Assembly: GCA_035649895.1 (NCBI GenBank)
Contig: DASRIS010000010.1
Span: forward strand, 1-23,039
Source: DASSUC01 sp035649895
GTDB lineage: Bacteria > Actinomycetota > Actinomycetes > Mycobacteriales > Micromonosporaceae
Direction of reading: 5' to 3'
Length of the DNA: 23,039 bases
Made by a program: the position numbers and the translations under genes. Below, in pieces: positions 1-6,250 of the stretch (positions are counted from its first letter, which is position 1; each line of letters starts with the position of its first letter). Below the pieces are notes generated by a model, which was not told the origin of the DNA, made no database searches, and worked only from the letters and a program-made list of their open reading frames with translations.

Positions 1-279
1 CCGCTCGATCTCGAACGTGCCCCACTGCGTGTCGCCGTACGAGCCGGTGGTGGCCCGCTCCTTGACGTCCCCGCCCGCGCAGAAGGCCCGGTCACCGGCT
101 CCGGTCAGCACCAGCGCCGCCACCTCACGGGAGGACCAGGCGACCTTGAAGGCATGGACCAGCTCGTCCACGGTGCGGCCGCGGAAGGCGTTCATCCGTT
201 CCGGCCGGTTGATCGTGATGACCGCGACGCCACCGTCGGCCACCTCGTACGCCACGTCGGTGAAGTCCTCGACCCGCAC
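1..279 (-). CDS. BadI/MenB-type enoyl-CoA hydratase family protein (C-terminus outside window)
   Basis: Crotonase-fold enzyme; only the first 93 residues are in the window, because the gene runs leftward off the edge. I start it at GTG 279, preceded on the minus strand by a good GGAGG ribosome site 5-6 nt away. Visible are the family signature NRPERMNAFRG (about residues 22-32) and the oxyanion-hole segment GAGDRAFCAGGD (about 57-68). The MNAFRG and GAGDRAFC-GGD pair is characteristic of the subgroup holding BadI (2-ketocyclohexanecarboxyl-CoA hydrolase, ring opening to pimeloyl-CoA) and MenB. Actinobacterial MenB, as I remember it, has a longer insertion before the AFCSGGD segment, so BadI-like is the better guess. 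It diverges from the hydrolase at 340, and the transporter and CoA ligases further right suit acyl-CoA catabolism. The crotonase family is certain; the BadI assignment is an inference from a third of the protein. Confidence 0.8.
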   Translation of the reverse strand, partial: MRVEDFTDVAYEVADGGVAVITINRPERMNAFRGRTVDELVHAFKVAWSSREVAALVLTGAGDRAFCAGGDVKERATTGSYGDTQWGTFEIER

Positions 280-303
280 CGGACCTCCCTGGTCATACCC
301 CTG

Positions 304-339
304 CACACGAGACCATCGACAGACGATAGCGTCTGCGCC
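304..339 (+). promoter_or_regulatory. Divergent promoter region with a 6+4+6 palindrome
   Basis: The 60-bp gap between the divergent crotonase and hydrolase genes contains the inverted repeat CAGACG-ATAG-CGTCTG at 320-335. On the plus strand TAGCGT (327-332) fits a TAnnnT -10 box and lies exactly 7 nt before the GTG at 340, as in a leaderless transcript. On the minus strand the same palindrome contains TATCGT. No convincing -35 is seen. A dimeric repressor bound here could control both genes, but which regulator is unknown. Confidence 0.35.
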
Positions 340-1143
340 GTGACGCACGACCCGCGCGCGGTCCTCACCCGGCCGGCGAGCGCACCCGACCGCACGGTGC
401 GCTACGGCGACCACCCCGAGCACGTGGTGGACCTCCGGCTGCCGGCGCAGGATCTCGGGCGGCCGTTGGTGGTCTTCATCCACGGTGGGTTCTGGCGGGC
501 GGAGTACGACCGTACGCACGTCGGGCCGCTCGCGGTGGACCTGGCGCGGCGCGGCTGGCCGGTGGCGACCATCGAGTTCCGCCGGGTCGGTCAGGACGGC
601 GGAGGCTGGCCCGGCACGTTCGACGACGTCGCCGCGGCAGTGGCCGCCGTGCCGGAGCTGTTCGGGGACGACGTGCCCGCGGCCGCGCCGGTCCTCGCCG
701 GGCACTCAGCCGGCGGGCAGCTGGCGCTGTGGGCCGCGGCCCGCTCACCTGGGCGCACCCGGGGCGTGCTCGCCCTTGCCCCCGTGGCGGACCTGCACAC
801 GGCGTACGCTCAGCGTCTCGGCGACGGCGCGGTCGCCGCGTTGCTCGGTGGTGGCCCGGCGGAGGTGCCGGACCGGTACGCCGCAGTAGACCCGATGGCC
901 CTGCTTCCGTTGCGGGTGCCCAGCGTGCTGGTGCACGGGGTGGACGACGACCGGGTCCCGGTGGCGCTGTCGACCAGCTTCGCCGCTGCCGCTACGGCAG
1001 CGGGTGGCCTGGTGAGGCTGGTCACCGTGCCGGGCGTGGAGCACTTCGGGGTCATCGACCCCGAGTCGGCGGCGTGGCCGGCGGTGCTCGGTGCTTTGGC
1101 ATACGTCGATGGTTCGGGGCCGGCCTCCGCGGGGCGGAGATAG
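340..1143 (+). CDS. Alpha/beta hydrolase, kynurenine-formamidase/carboxylesterase-like
   Basis: Predicted 267-residue cytosolic serine hydrolase. It shows the oxyanion motif HGGFW (residues 48-52), the nucleophile elbow GHSAGG (Ser123), an acidic residue in the HGVDDDRVP segment (about 199-207) and the catalytic His235 in VEHFG. HGG(F/Y)W plus GHSAGG is typical of the arylformamidase and esterase/lipase alpha/beta-hydrolase group. I chose GTG 340 because homology begins soon after it, a TAnnnT box lies 7 nt upstream, and a longer reading from 154 would overlap the divergent crotonase. No signal peptide or membrane segment is seen. It diverges from the BadI-like gene and precedes livK by 117 bp, so it may hydrolyse an ester, lactone or amide form of the imported compound. 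That role is an inference; the fold and catalytic residues are clear. Confidence 0.82.
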   Translation: MTHDPRAVLTRPASAPDRTVRYGDHPEHVVDLRLPAQDLGRPLVVFIHGGFWRAEYDRTHVGPLAVDLARRGWPVATIEFRRVGQDGGGWPGTFDDVAAAVAAVPELFGDDVPAAAPVLAGHSAGGQLALWAAARSPGRTRGVLALAPVADLHTAYAQRLGDGAVAALLGGGPAEVPDRYAAVDPMALLPLRVPSVLVHGVDDDRVPVALSTSFAAAATAAGGLVRLVTVPGVEHFGVIDPESAAWPAVLGALAYVDGSGPASAGRR

Positions 1144-1174
1144 CCCGAAGGAAGCAGGGGCGAGTCCGGGACCG

Positions 1175-1203
1175 TTGACGAGCGTTGGTAAAGGCGATAG
1201 AAC
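1175..1203 (+). promoter_or_regulatory. Candidate sigma-70 promoter for livK
   Basis: TTGACG at 1175-1180, a 17-bp spacer and TAGAAC at 1198-1203 form a good housekeeping-type promoter. It would give a leader of about 50 nt before the livK start, which has a GGAGGA ribosome site at 1246-1251. Confidence 0.5.
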
Positions 1204-1260
1204 GCCACAGGCATCCAGATCATCATCCGGTCATCGCGATAGTTGGGGAGGAACGTAACG

Positions 1261-2454
1261 GTGTCCCAGATGGACAGGAGACAAGCACTCAGACTCTTCG
1301 CTGGGCTCGGCGCGGCAGCGGCGGTGCCCAGCCTGGCCGCCTGCGGCGGGTCGAGCCTGGGTGGCGGCGACGCCAAGCCGGTCGGTTCGGTGAAGATAGG
1401 CCTGCTGGCGCCGCAGACCGGCATCTACAAGGTCGTGGGCCTGGACATGATCCGCGGCTTCGAGCTCTACCTCAAGCTCAACGGCAACAAGCTCGGCGGT
1501 CGCGAGGTCGAGCTGTTCAAGGCCGATGAGGGCGACACTGCGGACTCGGGCAAGACCGGCGCCGAGAAGCTGATCAAGCAGGACAAGGTCCTGGCGCTGA
1601 CGGGGGTCGTCAGCTCCGCGACCATCGGCGCGATCAAGGAGCTGGTGGAGACCAGCCAGATCCCGCTGGTCGGGTCGAACGCGTCGCCGACCACGCTGCA
1701 GGGCGTCAAGTACATCTGGCGCACCTCGTACGTCAACGACGAGCCCGGCAAGGCGCTCGGCAAGTACCTGGCCGACAACATCGACGGCAAGGTCTTCTGC
1801 CTCGCCGCCAACTACCAGGCGGGCATCGACGAGATCGAGGGGCTCAAGGCGACGTTCCTGCCGGCCGGCGGCGTGATGGCCAACGAGCCGCTCTACACGC
1901 CGTTCCCCACCCTGAAGAACTTCGGGCCCCATCTGAACCAGATCAAGAGCTCGGACGCCAAGGCCGTGTTCTGCTTCTACGGCGGCGGCATGGCAGTGCA
2001 GTTCGTTAAGGAGTACAAGCAGTTCCAGGTGGGCCTGCCGCTCTACGCGCCCGGCTTCCTGACCGAGGGCGCGGTGCTCAAGGGCCAGGGCGACGCGGCC
2101 ACCGGCATCTTCACCTCGATGAACTACGCGGCCGACCTGGACAACGCGGCCAACCGCAAGTTCGCCTCCGAGTACCAGAAGCAGCACGAAGGCGAGGTCC
2201 CCACCACGTACGCGATGGCCTCGTACGACGCGGCGGCAGTGCTGGACAAGGCGGTCCTGCTCGCCGGTGAGGACCTGACCCCGCAGACGCTCAACGCGGC
2301 GCTGGGCCGGGTGGGCCAGATCGACAGCCCGCGCGGCACCTGGCAGTTCAACCAGAACCGCACCCCGCAGCAGAAGTGGTACCTGCGCGAGGTGAAGATG
2401 GACGGCGCTGTGCTGGCCAACACCCTGGTGTCCGAGCTGACCACGCTCGGCTGA
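1261..2454 (+). CDS. LivK-type ABC transporter substrate-binding lipoprotein
   Basis: Extracytoplasmic solute receptor (periplasmic binding protein type 1, Leu/Ile/Val family) of 397 residues that delivers ligand to LivHM. The N-terminus is a lipoprotein signal: a charged start with two arginines (about residues 6-7), a hydrophobic stretch, and a lipobox ending SLAAC with the acylated cysteine at residue 28. The RR-x-A-L-R-L-F context could make it a Tat lipoprotein. After a Gly/Ser linker the mature domain begins VKIGLLAPQTGIYK, and has SNASPTT near the first lobe. I chose GTG 1261 because GGAGGA lies 9 nt upstream; ATG 1270 is an alternative. It is first of five transporter genes and is followed by a strong hairpin. 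This family also binds aromatic and other organic acids, so amino-acid specificity cannot be assumed. Confidence 0.9.
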   Translation: MSQMDRRQALRLFAGLGAAAAVPSLAACGGSSLGGGDAKPVGSVKIGLLAPQTGIYKVVGLDMIRGFELYLKLNGNKLGGREVELFKADEGDTADSGKTGAEKLIKQDKVLALTGVVSSATIGAIKELVETSQIPLVGSNASPTTLQGVKYIWRTSYVNDEPGKALGKYLADNIDGKVFCLAANYQAGIDEIEGLKATFLPAGGVMANEPLYTPFPTLKNFGPHLNQIKSSDAKAVFCFYGGGMAVQFVKEYKQFQVGLPLYAPGFLTEGAVLKGQGDAATGIFTSMNYAADLDNAANRKFASEYQKQHEGEVPTTYAMASYDAAAVLDKAVLLAGEDLTPQTLNAALGRVGQIDSPRGTWQFNQNRTPQQKWYLREVKMDGAVLANTLVSELTTLG

Positions 2455-2461
2455 CCCGTTG

Positions 2462-2496
2462 ACCGCCGTGGCCTCCTAACCAGGGGCCACGGCGGT
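2462..2496 (+). terminator. Strong intercistronic hairpin between livK and livH
   Basis: ACCGCCGTGGCC at 2462-2473 is perfectly complementary to GGCCACGGCGGT at 2485-2496, and the loop can add a CCT/AGG helix beyond a one-base bulge. There is no T-run, as is common for actinobacterial terminators. It starts 7 bp after the livK stop and ends 26 bp before livH. It is best read as a partial terminator or 3'-stabilising structure that raises binding-protein mRNA relative to the permease genes. Confidence 0.6.
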
Positions 2497-2522
2497 ACGC
2501 CCCGGAGGGAGGCGTTACCGCG

Positions 2523-3410
2523 GTGCCGGTGCTCGGCTGGCTCGATGCGTACATCGTATCCATAGTGGACGGTGTGGCGTTCGGGCTGCTCTACTTCACC
2601 CTCGCGGTGGGGCTCTCCCTGGTGTTCGGCATGATGGACGTGCTGAACCTGGCGCACGGCACGCTCTACCTGGGCGGTGCCTACGTCGCCTACCTGCTCG
2701 CGGACGGCGGCTGGACCGGTCTGGCCGCTGGTCTCGGCGCTGGGGTCGTGCTCGGTCTGGCCGGCGGCGCGCTGCTCGCCGCGCTGACCCAGCCGCTGGC
2801 GCACCGGGGCCATCTCGACCAGGCACTGCTCACCCTGGGCATCTCTATTATCGGCGCCGATCTCTTCCTGTTCGCCGCCCGGGGGGAGACCCTGCCCGCC
2901 GAGCCACCGGCCGGGCTGCGTGACTCGGTCGAGGTGGCCGGGCACGCGTACCCGGCGTACCGGCTGGTCTTCATCGGCATCGCGGCCGCGCTGGCGCTCG
3001 CCGTCTACCTCGTCTTCGAGCGCAGCTCGCTGGGGGCGCTGGTACGGGCGACCGTGGCCGACCGGGACATGGTCCGGGTGCTGGGCGTGGACACCCGCAA
3101 GGTGCTCTACGGGGTCTTCGCGGCCGGCGCCGTGCTGGCCGTGGTGGGTGGCGTGCTCGGCGCGCCGATCCTGGGGCCGGGGCCCGGCGTGGACGGGCAC
3201 GTGCTCGTGATGTCGCTGGTCGTTGTCGTGGTCGGCGGGCTCGGCTCGGTCCGCGGGGCGCTGCTCGGCGCGTTGCTGGTGGGGCAGGTCGACACGCTCG
3301 GCCGGGCCGTCGCACCGGAGTACGCCGCGTTCCTGATCTTCGGCGGGATGTTCGCGGTGCTGGCGGTACGCCCGCGCGGGCTCGTCTCGCTCGCGCGGAC
3401 CGCCTCATGA
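2523..3410 (+). CDS. LivH-type ABC transporter permease
   Basis: Integral membrane permease of 295 residues, the usual LivH length, forming half of the transmembrane channel with LivM. It has multiple hydrophobic helices from the N-terminus (GLLYFTLAVGLSLVFGMMDV) and the family motif NLAHGTLYLGGAYVAY near residues 40-55. The C-terminal cytosolic-loop signature GGLGSVRGALLGALLVG, which faces the ATPases, is about residues 237-253. The start is GTG 2523, after a purine-rich GGAGGGAGG; homology begins immediately. Its stop overlaps the livM start by 4 bp (ATGA), implying translational coupling. Confidence 0.92.
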   Translation: MPVLGWLDAYIVSIVDGVAFGLLYFTLAVGLSLVFGMMDVLNLAHGTLYLGGAYVAYLLADGGWTGLAAGLGAGVVLGLAGGALLAALTQPLAHRGHLDQALLTLGISIIGADLFLFAARGETLPAEPPAGLRDSVEVAGHAYPAYRLVFIGIAAALALAVYLVFERSSLGALVRATVADRDMVRVLGVDTRKVLYGVFAAGAVLAVVGGVLGAPILGPGPGVDGHVLVMSLVVVVVGGLGSVRGALLGALLVGQVDTLGRAVAPEYAAFLIFGGMFAVLAVRPRGLVSLARTAS

Positions 3411-4672
3411 CCGCCGCGGCCCGCACGGCGGCGCGCCCGCCGGCCACCGGCCGGCTCGGCGTCCTCGCTGTCGTGGCGGCGGTGGTCGCGCTGGTGGCCG
3501 CCCCGTGGATGGTCGACTCGTACACCATCTCGCTCGCCTCGAAGGTGCTCGTACTGGGCCTGCTCGCGATGAGCGTCAACCTGCTCACCGGAGTGGCCGG
3601 CCTGCCGACGCTCGGCCAGACGGCCTACTTCGGCGTCGGTGCCTACGCCGCCGCGCTGACCGCCCGTGCCGTCACGCAGGTCGGGGTGGTCCAGCTGGCG
3701 GTCGCGGTCGCGGTGAGCGCCGCGGTGGCTGCGGTCACCGGCATCGCCGTGGTGCGCGCCCGCGGCATCACGTTCCTCATGCTCACCCTTGCGATCGGCG
3801 AGCTGGCCTACAGCGCCGCGATGGAGTGGAGCTCGGTCACCGGCGGCAGCGACGGGCGGGCCGCGCCGCAGGTGGTGCCGGTGTGGGGCATGGGCGAGCT
3901 GCTCCTGGACGGCTACGTCTACCTGTGGGTGCTCGCGGTCTTCCTGCCGCTGTTCGCGGTGGTGGCGGCGGTGGCCCGGTCCCCGTTCGGGCTGGCGCTG
4001 CGCGGCATCCGGGACAACGAGGCGCGGCTGCGGGCGGTCGGCTACCCGGTGGCCCGCTACCTGCTGGGCGCGTACACCTTCGCGGGTGGGCTGGCCGGCG
4101 CCGCCGGCGCCCTCTGGATCTCCTCGCAGCGCTTTGTCTCACCGTCCGAGATCGGCTTCACGGTCGCGGCCATGGCGCTGATCGCGGTCGTGATCGGCGG
4201 GCTCGGGTCGATGTCGGGCGCGGTGGCCGGCACCGCTGTGGTCGTGCTCACCCGCGACTACATCGGCGGCGAGCTGAACGGTCGGGGTCCGTTGCTGCTC
4301 GGCATCGTCTTCGTGCTCGCCGTCTACCTGCTGCCGCGGGGCCTGGCCGGGCTACGCACCACGTTCGCCCGCCAGCGGGTGTCGGCCGGTGCGCCGCACC
4401 CCGGCCGGGGCGGCGCTGGCCGGGGCGGTGCTGGCCGCGATGGAACAGGCCGCGACGGAGCCGGCCGAGGTGAAGGGGGCCGCGGTGGAGCGGGCGGCGG
4501 CGCGGCCGATCCGCCGGCCGCGCCTGGCGCCGCGGGCGCCGCGGACGGCGAAGACGCGGCGGGCGCGGAGGGTAACGAGGGCGCCGAGCCGTCCACCCCG
4601 CCCTCGACAGTGGCGGCCGTGGCTGGCCGGCGCGGCCCAGCCGGTAGCAACGGACCAGGGACGTCACCGTGA
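3407..4672 (+). CDS. LivM-type ABC transporter permease with long low-complexity C-terminal tail
   Basis: Second membrane permease of the Liv-type importer, 421 residues. About residues 1-325 are ordinary LivM: several transmembrane helices, NLLTGVAGLPTLGQTAYFGVGAY near 60-82 and the loop signature GGLGSMSGAVAGTAVV near 264-279. After FARQRV (about residue 325) there are some 95 residues of Gly/Ala/Arg-rich sequence with GRGGAGRDG-type repeats that are not part of the family. Over about 4389-4565 the third-position GC bias is much stronger in the next frame than in the annotated one, so the tail may reflect compensating frameshifts or a sequencing error. It overlaps livH (ATGA) and livG (GTGA) by 4 bp each. 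The permease call is firm; the exact C-terminus is not. Confidence 0.88.
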   Translation: MTAAARTAARPPATGRLGVLAVVAAVVALVAAPWMVDSYTISLASKVLVLGLLAMSVNLLTGVAGLPTLGQTAYFGVGAYAAALTARAVTQVGVVQLAVAVAVSAAVAAVTGIAVVRARGITFLMLTLAIGELAYSAAMEWSSVTGGSDGRAAPQVVPVWGMGELLLDGYVYLWVLAVFLPLFAVVAAVARSPFGLALRGIRDNEARLRAVGYPVARYLLGAYTFAGGLAGAAGALWISSQRFVSPSEIGFTVAAMALIAVVIGGLGSMSGAVAGTAVVVLTRDYIGGELNGRGPLLLGIVFVLAVYLLPRGLAGLRTTFARQRVSAGAPHPGRGGAGRGGAGRDGTGRDGAGRGEGGRGGAGGGAADPPAAPGAAGAADGEDAAGAEGNEGAEPSTPPSTVAAVAGRRGPAGSNGPGTSP

Positions 4673-5430
4673 CCAGGCTGCTGGAGGTCGCCAACGTCAC
4701 CCGCCGCTTCGGAGAGCTGCGGGCCGTGGACGAGGTCACCCTGTCGGTGGCCGAGGGTGCCCGGCACGCCCTCATCGGGCCCAACGGTGCCGGCAAGTCG
4801 ACCCTGTTCAACGTCGTCGCCGGGGCGCTGCGGCCGACCGCCGGCCAGGTCCACTTCGCCGGGCGCGAGGTGACCCGGCTGCCGGAGTGGCGCCGGGCCC
4901 GGCTCGGCCTGGCCCGTACGTTCCAGCACTCATCGGTGCTCCTGCACTGCACGGTGGTGGAGAACGTGCTCGTCTCGGTGCAGCGCGAGGCGGGCGTGGC
5001 AGCGCGGATGCTGCCCGCGCCGCGCCGGCGCCGGGCCCTGGTCGACCGCTGCCTCGAGCTGCTCGACACGGTCGGCCTCGCCGGCCGGGGGCACCTGCGT
5101 GCCGCCGCCCTGTCCCACGGCGAGCGCCGCCAGCTGGAGCTGGCCGTGGCTCTCGGCGCCCGGCCCCGGCTGCTGCTGCTGGACGAGCCGGCCGCCGGCA
5201 TGTCCCCGGCGGAGACCGCGCGCCTGACCGAGCTGGTCCGCGGCCTGCCCCGGGAGGTGACAGTGCTGCTGATCGAGCACGACCTGGACGTGGTGTTCGG
5301 CCTCGCCGACCGGGTCACCGTGCTGCACCTGGGCCGGCATCTGGCCACCGGCACGCCACAGCAGGTACGGGCTGACCCTGCGGTGCGGGAGGCGTACCTC
5401 GGCGCGAGAGACGCCACGGAGCTGTTCTGA
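4669..5430 (+). CDS. LivG-type ABC transporter ATP-binding protein
   Basis: Cytosolic ATPase of the Liv importer, 253 residues, typical for LivG. It has Walker A GPNGAGKST (residues 37-45), a Q-loop in RTFQHSSV, ABC signature LSHGERRQLE (near 147), Walker B LLLLDEPAAG and the H-loop histidine in LLIEHDLDVV. The closing segment (GTPQQVRADPAVREAYLG) matches the LivG ending, which separates it from LivF. The start is GTG 4669, overlapping the livM stop as GTGA. All catalytic motifs are intact. Confidence 0.93.
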   Translation: MTRLLEVANVTRRFGELRAVDEVTLSVAEGARHALIGPNGAGKSTLFNVVAGALRPTAGQVHFAGREVTRLPEWRRARLGLARTFQHSSVLLHCTVVENVLVSVQREAGVAARMLPAPRRRRALVDRCLELLDTVGLAGRGHLRAAALSHGERRQLELAVALGARPRLLLLDEPAAGMSPAETARLTELVRGLPREVTVLLIEHDLDVVFGLADRVTVLHLGRHLATGTPQQVRADPAVREAYLGARDATELF

Positions 5431-5461
5431 AGGCCGCGGGGCTGTTGGTGAAGGAGGCGGC

Positions 5462-6160
5462 GTGGCGCTGCTCGAGGTGCGGAGACTGACCGCCGGGTAC
5501 GCGGGCTCCGCGGTGCTGCACGGCGTCGACCTGGCGGTCGACGCCGCCGAGGTGGTTGCCGTGCTGGGCCGCAACGGCATGGGCAAGACCACCCTGGTGC
5601 ACTCGGTGATGGGGCTGGTCCGGCCGTACCCCGGGTCGTCGGTGCGGGTGGACGGCGTGGAGCTGGCCCGCCGGCCGCCGGACGCGGTGGCCCGGGCCGG
5701 GGTGGGCCTGGTGCCACAGGGACGGCGGGTGTTCGCTCCGCTGACCGTCGCCGAGCACCTGACCATCGCCGCCCGCCGGCGCGGGCCGTGGACCCGGCGC
5801 CGGGTGCTGGAGCTGATGCCGCATCTGGCCGTACGCCTGCGGCACCGCGGCGACCAGCTCTCCGGTGGCGAGCAGCAGATGCTCGCGATCGCCCGGGCGC
5901 TGCTCACCAACCCGCGGGTACTGCTGCTCGACGAGCCCTCCGACGGGCTGGCCCCGGCCATCGTCGCCCTGGTTGGCGACGTGATCCGGCAGCTGGCCGC
6001 CAGCGGCCTCGCGATCCTGCTGGTCGAGCAGGACCTCCGGCTGGCCTTCTCAGTGGCGGGACGGGTCGCGGTGATGGAGAAGGGCCGGGTGGCGGTGGAT
6101 ACCCCGACTGATGACTTCCGGGCCGACCCCGAGCGGGCGCACGCGCTCCTGGGGGTATGA
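5462..6160 (+). CDS. LivF-type ABC transporter ATP-binding protein
   Basis: Second ATPase of the Liv importer, 232 residues, typical for LivF. It has Walker A GRNGMGKTT (36-44; Asn-Gly-Met is common in LivF), LVPQGRRVFAPLTV after the first lobe as in LivF, signature LSGGEQQML, Walker B LLLLDEPSDGLAP and a C-terminal H-loop in which the usual His is Gln (LLVEQD, also usual in LivF). The start is GTG 5462 with AAGGAGG upstream. It lies 31 bp after livG and completes the transporter. Confidence 0.93.
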   Translation: MALLEVRRLTAGYAGSAVLHGVDLAVDAAEVVAVLGRNGMGKTTLVHSVMGLVRPYPGSSVRVDGVELARRPPDAVARAGVGLVPQGRRVFAPLTVAEHLTIAARRRGPWTRRRVLELMPHLAVRLRHRGDQLSGGEQQMLAIARALLTNPRVLLLDEPSDGLAPAIVALVGDVIRQLAASGLAILLVEQDLRLAFSVAGRVAVMEKGRVAVDTPTDDFRADPERAHALLGV

Positions 6161-6162
6161 CT

Positions 6163-6192
6163 GGCCGGGGGTGCCCCTGGGGTGTGCCGGCC
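6163..6192 (+). terminator. Possible weak terminator after livF
   Basis: GGCCGG (6163-6168) can pair with CCGGCC (6187-6192) around a GC-rich loop that itself contains a small GGGG/CCCC helix. It starts 3 bp after the livF stop and just before a promoter-like sequence. There is no T-run. Confidence 0.25.
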
Positions 6193-6213
6193 TGGGCGGG
6201 GTGTGGCGTCTTG

Positions 6214-6243
6214 TTGACGCCCGCAATTGAGGCGTGACAGGCT
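6214..6243 (+). promoter_or_regulatory. Candidate leaderless promoter for the acyl-CoA synthetase gene
   Basis: TTGACG at 6214-6219 and CAGGCT at 6238-6243 with an 18-bp spacer resemble an actinobacterial housekeeping promoter. The -10 box ends 7 nt before GTG 6251, so the transcript could begin at or next to the start codon. This supports GTG 6251 over the upstream TTG 6227. Confidence 0.4.
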
Positions 6244-6250
6244 CGGCGGC

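Noticed and set aside
4248..5717. Very long minus-strand open frames opposite livM-livG-livF, and similar ones at 7570-9951 and 10284-11687
   Set aside because: Arg/Pro/Ala-rich antisense frames of high-GC coding DNA; no motifs, and the plus-strand genes are unambiguous.
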